A stretch of DNA of 64,000 nt from Actinomadura chibensis NBRC 106107. Its GTDB lineage: Bacteria; Actinomycetota; Actinomycetes; Streptosporangiales; Streptosporangiaceae. The DNA lies in assembly GCF_001552135.1 (NCBI RefSeq), contig NZ_BCQP01000004.1, forward strand, positions 310,001-374,000, written 5' to 3'. Positions 45,346 through 54,081 of the stretch are shown piece by piece. The notes under the pieces are model-generated. The model saw only the letters and a program-made list of their open reading frames with translations, did not search any database and was not told the DNA's origin. How positions within the stretch are numbered: the stretch's first letter is position 1; every line of letters begins with the position of its first letter. The translations under genes and the position numbers were made by a program.

Positions 45346-46440
45346 ATGAGGGTTGTCCTGGCCGGCGGCGGCACCGCCGGACACATCGAGCCCGCCCTGG
45401 CCCTCGCGGACGCGCTGCGCCGCAACGACCCGAACGTCGGGATCGTCTGCCTCGGCACGGAACGGGGGCTGGAGACCCGGCTCGTCCCGCAGCGGGGCTA
45501 CGAGCTCGCGCTGATCCCACCGGTGCCGCTGCCCCGCACGCTGACCCCGCAGCTGCTGTCGGTCCCCGGCCGGCTGCGCGGGGCGATCAACGCGGCGGCG
45601 GCCGTCCTCGACCAGGCGCGGGCCGACGTGCTGGTCGGGTTCGGCGGCTACGTCGCGACCCCCGGGTACCTCGCCGCGCGCAAGCGCAAGGTGCCGATCA
45701 TCGTCCACGAGGCGAACCCGAAGCCCGGCCTCGCCAACAAGCTCGGCGCCCGGTTCACCGAGCACGTCGCCGTCTCGCACGAGAACTCCCCGCTGCCGAA
45801 CCCGACGTTCGTCGGCATCCCGCTGCGCCGCGAGATCGCCACCCTCGACCGGCTCGCGACGGGCGACAAGGCGCGGTCCTACTTCGGCCTGCTGCCCGAC
45901 CTGCCCACCCTGCTGATCTTCGGCGGCTCGCAGGGCGCCCGGTCGCTGAACCAGGCCGCGGTGGCCGCCGCGCCGTACTTCCGGCAGGCGGGCATCCAGG
46001 TGCTGCACATCGTCGGGCCGAAGAACACCGAGGAGCCCGAGCCCGCGTCCGGCGGCCCGCAGTACGTCACGATCCCCTACTGCGACCGGATGGACCTCGC
46101 CTACGCCGCCGCCGACATGGCCATGTGCCGCGCGGGCGCGATGACCTGCGCGGAGCTGGCCGCGGTGGCGCTGCCCGCGGTGTACGTGCCGCTGCCGATC
46201 GGGAACGGCGAGCAGCGGCTGAACGCCGAGCCGATCGTCGCGGGGGGCGGCGGGATGCTCGTCGACAACGCCGACCTGTCGCCCGACTGGATCGCCCGGA
46301 ACCTGCTGCCCGTGCTCGCCGACCCGGGCCGGGTCGCGGCCATGTCCGAGGCCGCCGGGCGGATGGGCCGCCGGGACGCCGACGTCGCGCTCGCCCGGAT
46401 GGTGTACGACGTCGTCCACGCGGCGGGCGCCGCCCGATGA
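45346..46440 (+). CDS. murG: UDP-GlcNAc transferase MurG
   Basis: Adds GlcNAc to lipid I to make lipid II. The 364-aa GT-B enzyme starts [25 protein letters not shown], has the membrane-contact loop [28 protein letters not shown] and the UDP-GlcNAc-binding [13 protein letters not shown] and [37 protein letters not shown]. The ATG at 45346 matches the family start; GAGGAG lies 12 nt upstream, a little far. A TTG four codons earlier is too close to that site. Stop overlaps murC. Confidence 0.97.
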   Translation: MRVVLAGGGTAGHIEPALALADALRRNDPNVGIVCLGTERGLETRLVPQRGYELALIPPVPLPRTLTPQLLSVPGRLRGAINAAAAVLDQARADVLVGFGGYVATPGYLAARKRKVPIIVHEANPKPGLANKLGARFTEHVAVSHENSPLPNPTFVGIPLRREIATLDRLATGDKARSYFGLLPDLPTLLIFGGSQGARSLNQAAVAAAPYFRQAGIQVLHIVGPKNTEEPEPASGGPQYVTIPYCDRMDLAYAAADMAMCRAGAMTCAELAAVALPAVYVPLPIGNGEQRLNAEPIVAGGGGMLVDNADLSPDWIARNLLPVLADPGRVAAMSEAAGRMGRRDADVALARMVYDVVHAAGAAR

Positions 46441-47846
46441 GCCTGATCGATCCCCGCGACGCGGTGCCCGCCGGCGAGCTCGGCCGGGTCCACTTCATCG
46501 CGATCGGGGGCGCGGGGATGTCCGGGATCGCCCGGATCATGCTGCGCCGCGGCATCGCCGTGTCCGGCAGCGACGCCCGTGACTCCGAGCTGCTCGCGCA
46601 GCTCGCCGAGCTGGGCGCGAAGGTCTTCGTCGGGCACGACGCCGCGCACGTCGGCGACGCCGACACGGTGGTCGTGTCCACCGCGATCCGCGACTCGAAC
46701 CCGGAGCTGGTCGCCGCGCGGGAGCGGGGGCTGCGCGTCCTGCATCGTTCCAGCGCGCTGGCCTCGCTGATGGCGGGGCGCCGCGCCGTCGCGGTCGCGG
46801 GCACGCACGGCAAGACGACCACGACGTCGATGCTGACGGTCGCGCTCCAGCACGCGGGGGCCGACCCGTCCTACTGCATCGGCGGGCAGCTCGTCACGAC
46901 CGGCCTCGGCGCGGACGAGGGCAGCGGCGACGTGTTCGTGGCCGAGGCCGACGAGAGCGACGGCTCCTTCCTCAGGTACACGCCGCACATCGCGGTGGTC
47001 ACCAACGTCGAGGCCGACCACCTCGACAACTACGGCGGCTTCGACAAGGTGAAGGAGAACTTCGCCCGGTTCGTCGACCGCGTCGAGCCCGGCGGGACGC
47101 TCGTCGCCGGGGCCGACGACCCGGTCGCCGTGGAGCTCGCCGGACGGGCCAGGGCGCGGGGGCTCGCCGTCCGGACCTACGGCACGTCCGAGGGCGCCGA
47201 CCTGCGGGTGACCGGATTCACCCCGCGCGGCCTCGGCTCCCGGTTCGACATCGAGGGGGTCGGCGAGATCACGCTCGGCGTCCCCGGCCGGCACAACGCG
47301 CTGAACGCCGCCGCCGTCGTCGCGGTCGCGCGGACGCTCGGCGTCGACGACGCGCAGGTCCGCGCGGGCCTCGCCGCGTTCGGCGGGGCGATGCGGCGGC
47401 TGGAGCGCAAGGGCGAGGCGGGCGGCGTCGAGGTCTTCGACAGCTACGCCCACCACCCGACCGAGCTGACCGCCGACCTGGAGGCCACCCGCGACTACCT
47501 GCGCGGCAAGGACGGCGGCGGCCGCCTCGTCGCGGTGTTCCAGCCCCACCTGTACAGCCGCACCCGGTTCTTCGCCGCCGAGTTCGGCGCGGCGCTCGGG
47601 CTCGCCGACACCGCCGTCGTCCTCGACGTGTACGGCGCCCGCGAGGACCCGGAGCCCGGCGTGACCGGCGCGCTCGTCGCCGACGCCGTCCCGGACGGCA
47701 CCCGCGCGGTGTACGCGCCGGTCCGCGACGAGGTCCCGGCCGTCGCCGCGTCGCTCGCCCGGCCGGGCGACGTCGTCATCACCCTCGGCGCCGGGGACGT
47801 GACGCAGCTCGGCCCGCTCATCCTCGACCGGCTCGCGGGCGCCTGA
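46437..47846 (+). CDS. murC: UDP-MurNAc L-alanine ligase
   Basis: First Mur ligase; adds L-alanine to UDP-MurNAc. The 469-aa protein has [31 protein letters not shown] for UDP binding, P-loop [50 protein letters not shown] and the C-terminal [24 protein letters not shown] overlaps murG by four bases. A hairpin follows the stop (47847-47865). Confidence 0.97.
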   Translation: MSLIDPRDAVPAGELGRVHFIAIGGAGMSGIARIMLRRGIAVSGSDARDSELLAQLAELGAKVFVGHDAAHVGDADTVVVSTAIRDSNPELVAARERGLRVLHRSSALASLMAGRRAVAVAGTHGKTTTTSMLTVALQHAGADPSYCIGGQLVTTGLGADEGSGDVFVAEADESDGSFLRYTPHIAVVTNVEADHLDNYGGFDKVKENFARFVDRVEPGGTLVAGADDPVAVELAGRARARGLAVRTYGTSEGADLRVTGFTPRGLGSRFDIEGVGEITLGVPGRHNALNAAAVVAVARTLGVDDAQVRAGLAAFGGAMRRLERKGEAGGVEVFDSYAHHPTELTADLEATRDYLRGKDGGGRLVAVFQPHLYSRTRFFAAEFGAALGLADTAVVLDVYGAREDPEPGVTGALVADAVPDGTRAVYAPVRDEVPAVAASLARPGDVVITLGAGDVTQLGPLILDRLAGA

Positions 47847-47865
47847 CCCGGCGGGACACGCCGGG
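47847..47865 (+). terminator. Hairpin after murC
   Basis: CCCGGCG and CGCCGGG form a perfect 7-bp stem around GGACA directly at the end of murC. There is no T-run, so it may attenuate or stabilise rather than terminate. Confidence 0.45.
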
Positions 47866-47914
47866 CCCCGCGCGGTCGGCGGCGTCCGGCGGCGCGGCTG
47901 CCAAGCTTGGGCCC

Positions 47915-48652
47915 ATGACCGAAACCGGGACGAGCCGACCGGGCGCCGCCGCCCCGGCGGCCGGGCGCCCCCGCCCGAACCGGTGGAAAGCGATCTTTGT
48001 CACGCTGCTCGTGCTCGGCGCGCTCGGCCTGGTGACGTGGGTGCTGCTCGGCTCGCGGCTGCTGGTGGTGCGGCACGTCGAGGTGGCGGGGGCGCATCTG
48101 GCGTCCCGCGACCGGATCGTCGGCGCGGCCGGGATCGACCTCGGCACGCCGATGGCGCGGCTCAAGACGGGCGCGGTCGCCGAGCGGGTCGAGCGGCTCC
48201 GCGAGGTCGAGTCGGCGGACGTGGAGCGGCGGTGGCCGGGGACGGTCCGGATCGTCGTCCACGAGCGGGTGCCCGTCGCGGTGTACGAGCGCGGCGGCCG
48301 CTACTCAAGGATCGACCGGCACGGCGTCGTCGTGGCCGACGACGAGTCGCGGGTCTCCGGGCTTCCGATGCTCGCCGTCGCGTCCCCCGGGCCGTCGGAC
48401 CGGGCGACGCTCGCGGCCCTCAGCGTGCTGTCCGACCTGCCGAAACGCGTGCGGGAGCGGCTCGGCGAGGTCGCCGCGACCGGCCCGGACGCGGTCACGC
48501 TGACCATGGCGGGCGGCCAGACGGTGGTGTGGGGCGGCGCGGAACGGGCAGAAGAGAAGATCCGGCTGCTGGACGCCCTGTGGCGCACCGCGGCGGGACG
48601 CGCCGTCCGCACCGTGGACGTCAGTTCGCCCGAGATCCTCAAGACGCGGTGA
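47915..48652 (+). CDS. ftsQ: Cell division protein FtsQ
   Basis: A 245-aa bitopic divisome protein. Short cytoplasmic part rich in Pro/Ala, membrane helix about 26-47 (AIFVTLLVLGALGLVTWVLLG), then the POTRA domain beginning LLVVRHVEVAGAHLASRDRIVGAAGIDLGTPMARL, followed by the FtsQ beta domain (VERRWPGTVRIVVHERVPVAVYERG). It links FtsL/FtsB to the septal synthase. CAAGCT ends 7 nt before the ATG, a weak version of the leaderless pattern. Downstream lies the 460-bp ftsZ regulatory gap. Confidence 0.94.
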   Translation: MTETGTSRPGAAAPAAGRPRPNRWKAIFVTLLVLGALGLVTWVLLGSRLLVVRHVEVAGAHLASRDRIVGAAGIDLGTPMARLKTGAVAERVERLREVESADVERRWPGTVRIVVHERVPVAVYERGGRYSRIDRHGVVVADDESRVSGLPMLAVASPGPSDRATLAALSVLSDLPKRVRERLGEVAATGPDAVTLTMAGGQTVVWGGAERAEEKIRLLDALWRTAAGRAVRTVDVSSPEILKTR

Positions 48653-48752
48653 CGGCCGCGCTCGGATCGCCTCGGGCGCCGTCCCGTGTGTCGGGGCGAT
48701 TCCGGGCGTCCGATGGGGCACGCTGGAACGACCGGCCCCGATCGGGCGGCCG

Positions 48753-48785
48753 GCGCGGACGAGGCACGGACGAGGCGCGGACGAG
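48753..48785. repeat. 11-bp tandem repeat, three copies, upstream of ftsZ
   Basis: GCGCGGACGAG, GCACGGACGAG and GCGCGGACGAG follow each other without gaps, differing at one base. One turn of the helix per unit would place all copies on the same face of the DNA, about 110 bp before the ftsZ -35. Confidence 0.8.
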
Positions 48786-48892
48786 GGGAGGCGACGGCGG
48801 CGTGAGCGGTGCGGTGGCGCCCGGGCGAGGTTCGACAAGCAGGGCAAACCCGTGTCCAGTGCGACACGCCGGTGGAGTTCGGGGGAGGTTAG

Positions 48893-48922
48893 TTGACCCT
48901 GGCGGTAAGGCCGCCCTACTGT
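48893..48922 (+). promoter_or_regulatory. ftsZ promoter
   Basis: TTGACC (48893-48898) and TACTGT (48917-48922) are separated by 18 bp, a good vegetative promoter match about 190 bp before the ftsZ start codon. A further TTGACA at 48940 lacks a good -10. Confidence 0.65.
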
Positions 48923-48932
48923 CCGTATCAGT

Positions 48933-48968
48933 CCTCAGGTTGACATAACTGTAAGCCTCAAGTTGAGG
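48933..48968 (+). repeat. Direct repeat and dyad in the ftsZ leader
   Basis: CCTCAGGTTGA (48933-48943) and CCTCAAGTTGA (48956-48966) are direct copies 23 bp apart. The second forms the dyad CCTCAA-G-TTGAGG (48956-48968). It lies just downstream of the promoter, in position for an operator or an RNA element. Confidence 0.7.
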
Positions 48969-49112
48969 GTGAGGGTTCGGGGAGGGACCGGTCGTCGCGA
49001 CCGGGTCACGCTCCGGGCGCGGCCCAGAAGTGCACACAGGTCAGGAAACACCGCGGCGGCACGGTCGGCAGACCGGGCAGGGCGGTCGGAGAGAGCGGAA
49101 AGGCCCCTCGTC

Positions 49113-50588
49113 GTGGCAGCACCGCAGAACTACCTCGCGGTCATCAAGGTCGTCGGCATCGGCGGCGGCGGCGTCAACGCCGTCAACCGGATGATCGAAG
49201 AGGGACTCAAGGGCGTCGAGTTCATCGCGATCAACACGGACGCCCAGGCGCTGCTGATGAGTGACGCCGACGTGAAACTGGACGTGGGCCGCGAGCTCAC
49301 CCGCGGCCTCGGCGCGGGCGCGAACCCCGACGTCGGCCGCAAGGCCGCCGAAGACCACCGCGAGGAGATCGAAGAGGTGCTCAAGGGCGCCGACATGGTC
49401 TTCGTCACCGCGGGGGAGGGCGGCGGCACCGGCACCGGCGGCGCGCCCGTGGTCGCCAACATCGCCCGCTCGCTCGGCGCCCTCACGATCGGCGTGGTCA
49501 CGCGCCCGTTCAGCTTCGAGGGCAAGCGCCGCGCCATGCAGGCCGAGGCCGGCATAGAGACCCTGCGCGACGAGGTCGACACCCTCATCGTCATCCCGAA
49601 CGACCGGCTGCTGTCGATCTCCGACCGGCAGGTCAGCGTGCTGGACGCCTTCAAGGCCGCCGACCAGGTGCTCCTGTCCGGTGTCCAGGGCATCACCGAC
49701 CTGATCACCACGCCGGGCCTGATCAACCTCGACTTCGCCGACGTCAAGTCCGTCATGTCCGGCGCCGGGTCGGCCCTCATGGGCATCGGCTCCGCGCGCG
49801 GCGACGACCGCTCGGTCGCCGCCGCCGAGATGGCGATCTCCAGCCCGCTGCTGGAGGCCAGCATCGACGGCGCGCACGGCGTGCTGCTGTCCATCTCCGG
49901 CGGCTCCGACCTCGGCCTGTTCGAGATCAACGAGGCCGCGCAGCTCGTGTCGAACGCGGCGGCGCCGGACGCCAACATCATCTTCGGCGCGGTCATCGAC
50001 GACGCGCTCGGCGACGAGGTCCGGGTCACCGTGATCGCGGCCGGGTTCGACGAGGGGCGCCCCGCCAAGCCCGCCCCCGAGCCGGAGGCGAAGCGGCTGC
50101 CGCCGCCACCGCGCCCGGCGCCGTCGGCCGCCGGGACCGGCGCGCCGGCCAACCCGATCCCGAGCCGGGTCGGCCGGTCCGACTCCGGCGCGCACCAGAC
50201 CGTCTCGCAGCAGGCGCCGCACCAGTCGGTGGCGCAGGCCGCCGCCGCGCCGCAGCCCACCGCGCCCGCCCCGCCGCCGCGTCCCGAGAGCCCGCCGCCG
50301 CCCGCGCCGGGTCCCGCGCAGGGAAAGAGCGAGCGGCCCGCGGCCGGGCGCGAGGAGTCCGCCCGTCCGGAGGGCGCCGGGCAGCAGTCCGGCCCGTCCG
50401 GCGACCACGCGGGCCCCGGTGGCGACTCCGGTTCGCGCGCCCCCGCGCCGCGCCCCGCGTCCGAGCAGTCCCCCTCCCGCGTGCACGCGGGCGAGAACGA
50501 CGGCGGGCCCGCCGCGTCCGGGCAGCGCCGCCGTCCCGTGGTGTTCGACGAGGACGACGACCTCGACGTCCCCGACTTCCTGAAGTGA
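49113..50588 (+). CDS. ftsZ: Cell division GTPase FtsZ
   Basis: Tubulin-like protein that forms the Z ring. The 491-aa protein begins [27 protein letters not shown], the conserved actinobacterial start; GTP binding uses GGGTGTGG (residues 103-110) and NTDAQ, and [11 protein letters not shown] is the T7 catalytic loop. The GTPase core ends near residue 312. A long Pro/Ala/Gly/Ser linker (about 313-478) follows and ends with the conserved tail [11 protein letters not shown] that binds SepF and others. The linker is far longer than in Streptomyces FtsZ (about 400 aa in total). GTG start with GGAAAGG upstream; stop overlaps pgeF. Confidence 0.98.
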   Translation: MAAPQNYLAVIKVVGIGGGGVNAVNRMIEEGLKGVEFIAINTDAQALLMSDADVKLDVGRELTRGLGAGANPDVGRKAAEDHREEIEEVLKGADMVFVTAGEGGGTGTGGAPVVANIARSLGALTIGVVTRPFSFEGKRRAMQAEAGIETLRDEVDTLIVIPNDRLLSISDRQVSVLDAFKAADQVLLSGVQGITDLITTPGLINLDFADVKSVMSGAGSALMGIGSARGDDRSVAAAEMAISSPLLEASIDGAHGVLLSISGGSDLGLFEINEAAQLVSNAAAPDANIIFGAVIDDALGDEVRVTVIAAGFDEGRPAKPAPEPEAKRLPPPPRPAPSAAGTGAPANPIPSRVGRSDSGAHQTVSQQAPHQSVAQAAAAPQPTAPAPPPRPESPPPPAPGPAQGKSERPAAGREESARPEGAGQQSGPSGDHAGPGGDSGSRAPAPRPASEQSPSRVHAGENDGGPAASGQRRRPVVFDEDDDLDVPDFLK

Positions 50589-51307
50589 TCACCGCCGTCG
50601 CCCTGGGCGACGGCGCCGGCGCCGCCTTCACCGGCCGCGCCGGCGGCGTGAGCACCGCCCCCTACGACTCGCTCAACCTGGGCGGCGCGGTCGGCGACGA
50701 TCCCGCCGCGGTCCGGGAGAACCGGCGCCGCGCCGCCGCCCTGCTCGGCACCGACCCCTCGCGCACCGTCTTCATGCGGCAGGTCCATGGCGCCGACGTC
50801 GCGATCGCCGCGTCCCCCGACCTGCCCGGCCCCGTCGACGCGGTCGTCACGACCGTGCCGGGGCTCGTCCTCGCCGTCCTCGTCGCCGACTGCGCGCCCG
50901 TCCTGCTCGCCGACCCCGCCGCCGGGGTCGTCGGCGCCGCGCACTCCGGCCGTCCCGGAACGGCGGCCGGGGTCGTCCCCGCCCTGCTCAAGGCCATGGT
51001 CGAGCACGGCGCCGACCCCGCGCGCACGACCGCCGCGATCGGCCCCGCCGCGTGCGGCGCCTGCTACGAGGTGCCCGCCGGGATGCGGGACGAGGTCGCC
51101 GCCGCCGTCCCCGCCGCGTACTCGACCACGGCCAAGGGCACGCCGGGCATCGACATCCGCGCGGGCGTCGCCGAGCAGCTCGCCGCCGGGGGCGTGACCG
51201 GGGTGCGCGTCGACCCGCGCTGCACCATCGAGGACCCGGGCCTCTTCTCCTACCGCCGCGAGGGCCGCACCGGCCGCTTCGCCGGATTCGTCTGGCTCAC
51301 CGGATGA
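50585..51307 (+). CDS. pgeF: Laccase-domain peptidoglycan editing factor (YfiH/PgeF)
   Basis: A 240-aa polyphenol-oxidase-like protein. In E. coli the homologue removes wrongly incorporated UDP-MurNAc-L-Ser, editing peptidoglycan precursors, which fits its place after ftsZ. Features are [42 protein letters not shown] and [13 protein letters not shown] with the Cys/His metal ligands (in ADCAP and AAHSG), and [15 protein letters not shown] overlaps the ftsZ stop; its own stop overlaps the yggS start. Confidence 0.93.
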   Translation: MITAVALGDGAGAAFTGRAGGVSTAPYDSLNLGGAVGDDPAAVRENRRRAAALLGTDPSRTVFMRQVHGADVAIAASPDLPGPVDAVVTTVPGLVLAVLVADCAPVLLADPAAGVVGAAHSGRPGTAAGVVPALLKAMVEHGADPARTTAAIGPAACGACYEVPAGMRDEVAAAVPAAYSTTAKGTPGIDIRAGVAEQLAAGGVTGVRVDPRCTIEDPGLFSYRREGRTGRFAGFVWLTG

Positions 51308-52029
51308 CCGCTCCCGCCGGCCCCGCCGAGCGCCGGGCCGAGCTGGCGGACGGCCTCGCCGCCCTCCGCGCCCGGATCGGCGCCGCCTGCGCCGCCGCCG
51401 GGCGCGACCCGGCCGAGGTCACGCTGATCGCGGTGACCAAGACGTTCCCCGCCTCCGACGTGCGGCTGCTCGCCGGGCTCGGCGTGACGGAGGTCGGCGA
51501 GAACCGCGACCAGGAGGCCCGCCCGAAGGCGGCCGAATGCGCCGACCTCCCGCTCACCTGGCATTTCGTCGGACGCCTCCAGACCAACAAGGCCCGCGCC
51601 GTCGCCGGGTACGCCGACGTGATCCACTCGGTGGACCGCTCCAGGCTCGTCCGCGCCCTGTCCGACGCCGCCGTCCGCGCCGGGCGCACGCTGCGGTGTC
51701 TCGTGCAGGTCTCGCTCGACCCCGCCGAGGCGGCGGGGGGCCGCGGCGGCGCCGCGCCGGACGCGGCGCCCGGCCTCGCCGCCGAGATCGCCGCCGCGGC
51801 GGCGCTGGACCTCGGCGGCGTGATGGCCGTCGCCCCGCTCGGCGCCGACCCGCGCCCCGCCTTCGCCCGGCTCGCCGAGGTCGCCGCGGAGATCCGCCGG
51901 AACCATCCGGACGCCCGGATCGTCTCTGCGGGTATGAGCGGCGATCTGGAACAGGCGATCGCGTGCGGCGCGACACACCTGCGGGTCGGTACGGCGTTGC
52001 TCGGCGGCCGACGGGCAATCGTCAGGTAA
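51304..52029 (+). CDS. YggS-family PLP homeostasis protein
   Basis: A 241-aa alanine-racemase-like TIM barrel that binds PLP without known enzyme activity and controls vitamin B6 and amino-acid balance. The PLP lysine is in LIAVTKTFPASDV, followed by EVGENRDQEARPK, WHFVGRLQTNKARAV, IHSVDRSRL, and the phosphate-binding SAGMSGDLEQAIACGATHLRVGTALLG. Found between ftsZ/pgeF and sepF in most actinobacteria. ATG overlapping the pgeF stop. Confidence 0.95.
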   Translation: MTAPAGPAERRAELADGLAALRARIGAACAAAGRDPAEVTLIAVTKTFPASDVRLLAGLGVTEVGENRDQEARPKAAECADLPLTWHFVGRLQTNKARAVAGYADVIHSVDRSRLVRALSDAAVRAGRTLRCLVQVSLDPAEAAGGRGGAAPDAAPGLAAEIAAAAALDLGGVMAVAPLGADPRPAFARLAEVAAEIRRNHPDARIVSAGMSGDLEQAIACGATHLRVGTALLGGRRAIVR

Positions 52030-52133
52030 TGTCCCCCCAGTGGTACCTGCCCTGACGCGGGCCGCCACGACGGACAGTCCACCGGCGGCGCCGGACGCGC
52101 CCGAAGCCGCCACCACAGGACCTGGAGGGGCGT

Positions 52134-52670
52134 ATGGCCAGCGCGATGCGCAAGATGGCGGTCTACCTCGGCCTTGTGGAGGACGACCGGTACGACGAGA
52201 AGTACGGCGACTACGACGAGTACGAGGTCTACGACGAGGAGCCCGACACCGGTCAGGGCCGTCGTCGCGAGGACGAATCCGGCGGTCAGCTTACCCGAGC
52301 CGACGAGACCGCGGACCGCGATCGCGACCATCACTCCACGTCCACCATCGAGCGACGCTCCGTCGCGCTGTACGAGTCCGGTACCACCGACCTTGCGCGC
52401 ATCACTACGCTGCATCCAAGGACCTACAACGAGGCGAGGACCATCGGCGAGCACTTCCGGGAGGGCACGCCCGTGATCATGAACCTGACCGAGATGGTGG
52501 ACAGCGACGCCAAGCGTCTGGTCGACTTCGCGGCGGGTCTCGTGTTCGGGCTCCATGGGAGCATCGAGCGTGTTACGAACAAGGTGTTCCTGCTGTCGCC
52601 CGCGAACGTGGAGGTGACCGCGGAGGACAAGGCCCGGATGGCGGAACGAGGGTTCTTCAACCAGAGCTGA
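52134..52670 (+). CDS. sepF: Cell division protein SepF
   Basis: A 178-aa FtsZ-anchoring protein. The N-terminal amphipathic helix [18 protein letters not shown] binds membrane, an acidic Asp/Tyr/Glu-rich linker (about 17-60) follows, then the core [70 protein letters not shown] that polymerises and binds the FtsZ tail. ATG with GGAGGGG upstream. In actinobacteria, which lack FtsA, SepF is the main FtsZ membrane tether. Confidence 0.97.
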   Translation: MASAMRKMAVYLGLVEDDRYDEKYGDYDEYEVYDEEPDTGQGRRREDESGGQLTRADETADRDRDHHSTSTIERRSVALYESGTTDLARITTLHPRTYNEARTIGEHFREGTPVIMNLTEMVDSDAKRLVDFAAGLVFGLHGSIERVTNKVFLLSPANVEVTAEDKARMAERGFFNQS

Positions 52671-52691
52671 GAGCCACATGCGAGAGTACCC

Positions 52692-52976
52692 GTGAACATC
52701 GTTGGAACCGTGCTGCAGGTCGTCCTGTACTTCTTCCTCCTGTTCCTGATCGGGAGGTTGATCCTGGAGGTCCTGCAGTCGTTCGCACGGCAGTGGAAGC
52801 CGAGCGGCGTGGTGCTGGTGATCGCGGAAGCGACATATACCGTCACCGATCCGCCGCTGAAATTCCTCAGGCGCTTCATCCCGCCCATACGACTGGGTAA
52901 CGTGGCGCTGGACCTCAGCTTCACCGTGCTCATCCTTGTGGTCTGGGTCTTGATCATCTTCGTGCAGAGGCTCTGA
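52692..52976 (+). CDS. YggT-family membrane protein
   Basis: A 94-aa protein with two membrane helices (VLQVVLYFFLLFLIGRLILEVL and LDLSFTVLILVVWVLIIFVQRL) and the family block TDPPLKFLRRFIPPIRLGNVALDLS. YggT proteins are conserved between sepF and divIVA in Gram-positive bacteria and affect division or osmotic tolerance, but the molecular role is unclear. GTG start, 21 bp after sepF. Confidence 0.92.
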   Translation: MNIVGTVLQVVLYFFLLFLIGRLILEVLQSFARQWKPSGVVLVIAEATYTVTDPPLKFLRRFIPPIRLGNVALDLSFTVLILVVWVLIIFVQRL

Positions 52977-53025
52977 TCGGATACCGTCCTTTCGGACAGA
53001 CTCCAAGCGCGCCAAGGAGACGAAC

Positions 53026-53952
53026 ATGCCGCTGACACCCGCCGACGTGCGGAACAAGCAGTTCAGTACCACCCGACTGAGGCCGGGGTACGACGAGGAG
53101 GAGGTGGACGCCTTCCTCGACGAGGTCGAGGCGGAGCTCGACCGCCTCATCCAGGAGAACGAGGAACTGCGGGCCAAGCTCGCCGAGTGCCTGCGCGGCA
53201 AGGTCCCCGCCATGGCCGCTCCGATCGTGGAGCCGAAGCCGGACGTCCAGAAGATCCCCGAGCCGCCGCGCCCCGAGCCGCAGCCGCAGCCCGAGCCGGA
53301 GCCCGTGCTCGGCGGCCTCGGCATGGCCTCCGCGCCCACCGGCGAGGACAACATGGACACCGCGGCCCGCGTCCTCGCGCTCGCGCAGCAGACCGCCGAC
53401 CAGGCGATCGCGGACGCCCGCCGGGAGGCCGACGAGACGCTCGGCCGCGCCCGCCGCGAGGCCGAGGAGATCCTCGGCAAGGCCCGCCGGCAGGCCGACC
53501 AGATCGTCAGCGAGGCCCGGTCCCGCGCCGAGGCCCTCGACCGCGACGCGCAGGAGCGCCACCGCCAGGTGATGGGCTCGCTCGTGCAGCAGCGCGAGGA
53601 GCTCGAACGCGAGGTCGACAACCTGCGCGCCTTCGAGCGCGAGTACCGCAGCCGCCTGAAGGTCTACCTGGAGGGCCAGCTCCGCGACCTGGAGGCGGGC
53701 AGCACCGAGACGGGCGCGTTCGCCGCCGTCCCCGGCGCGGCCCCCGCCCCGGCGCAGCAGAGCGCCCCGCAGACCGGTCCGCAGGCCCTCCCGCACGCCG
53801 AGAACCGCAACGGCACGGCGGGCGCCGCGGCTCCGTCCGCGCCCGGCGCGTTCCCGCCGCCCGCCGAGCACGCCGCCCAGCAGGTGCAGCACTCGGCCAC
53901 CGGCGCCTTCCACAGCGGCGGCGGTGACAACCCGCCGCACGAGAGGCGCTGA
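53026..53952 (+). CDS. divIVA: DivIVA/Wag31 polar growth protein
   Basis: A 308-aa coiled-coil protein that marks curved membranes and directs tip growth in actinobacteria. The N-terminal membrane-binding domain is MPLTPADVRNKQFSTTRLRPGYDEEEVDAFLDEVEAEL with a coiled coil to about residue 60. A Pro/Glu-rich linker (about 65-110) and a second long coiled coil (about 118-235, with ADARREADETLGRARREAEEIL-type heptads) follow, then an Ala/Pro/Gln-rich tail. Last recognised gene of the dcw cluster. ATG with AAGGAG upstream. Confidence 0.97.
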   Translation: MPLTPADVRNKQFSTTRLRPGYDEEEVDAFLDEVEAELDRLIQENEELRAKLAECLRGKVPAMAAPIVEPKPDVQKIPEPPRPEPQPQPEPEPVLGGLGMASAPTGEDNMDTAARVLALAQQTADQAIADARREADETLGRARREAEEILGKARRQADQIVSEARSRAEALDRDAQERHRQVMGSLVQQREELEREVDNLRAFEREYRSRLKVYLEGQLRDLEAGSTETGAFAAVPGAAPAPAQQSAPQTGPQALPHAENRNGTAGAAAPSAPGAFPPPAEHAAQQVQHSATGAFHSGGGDNPPHERR

Positions 53953-53969
53953 CGCCCGCGTCCGGACGG

Positions 53970-53975
53970 TAGTGT
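53970..53975 (+). promoter_or_regulatory. -10 hexamer after divIVA
   Basis: TAGTGT lies between divIVA and the membrane-protein gene at 54082. If used, the transcript starts near 53982 and the hairpin at 53987 would be at its 5' end. Confidence 0.35.
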
Positions 53976-53986
53976 GTCCCGATCGC

Positions 53987-54012
53987 CGCGGACGGCGTCG
54001 TCGCCGTCCGCG
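53987..54012 (+). terminator. 11-bp perfect hairpin downstream of divIVA
   Basis: CGCGGACGGCG and CGCCGTCCGCG pair perfectly around a TCGT tetraloop. It could terminate the dcw transcript or, if the TAGTGT promoter is real, form the 5' stem of the next mRNA. Confidence 0.6.
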
Positions 54013-54081
54013 CGGCGCGGGAAGGCGGCCGGGGCCGGTCGGCTGGGGAGCCGGGCGGCCTGAACGAGTGGGAGAGACCCT

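Larger units (their letters stand above)
48653..49112 (+). promoter_or_regulatory. ftsQ-ftsZ intergenic control region
   Basis: 460 bp without a gene. It holds, in order, a stem CCGGCC/GGCCGG around a CCGATCGG core (48732-48753), a triple 11-bp repeat, a TTGACC-N18-TACTGT promoter, a direct repeat CCTCAGGTTGA/CCTCAAGTTGA and the ftsZ leader. Streptomyces ftsZ also has several promoters in this gap, so separate developmental control is likely. Confidence 0.65.
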
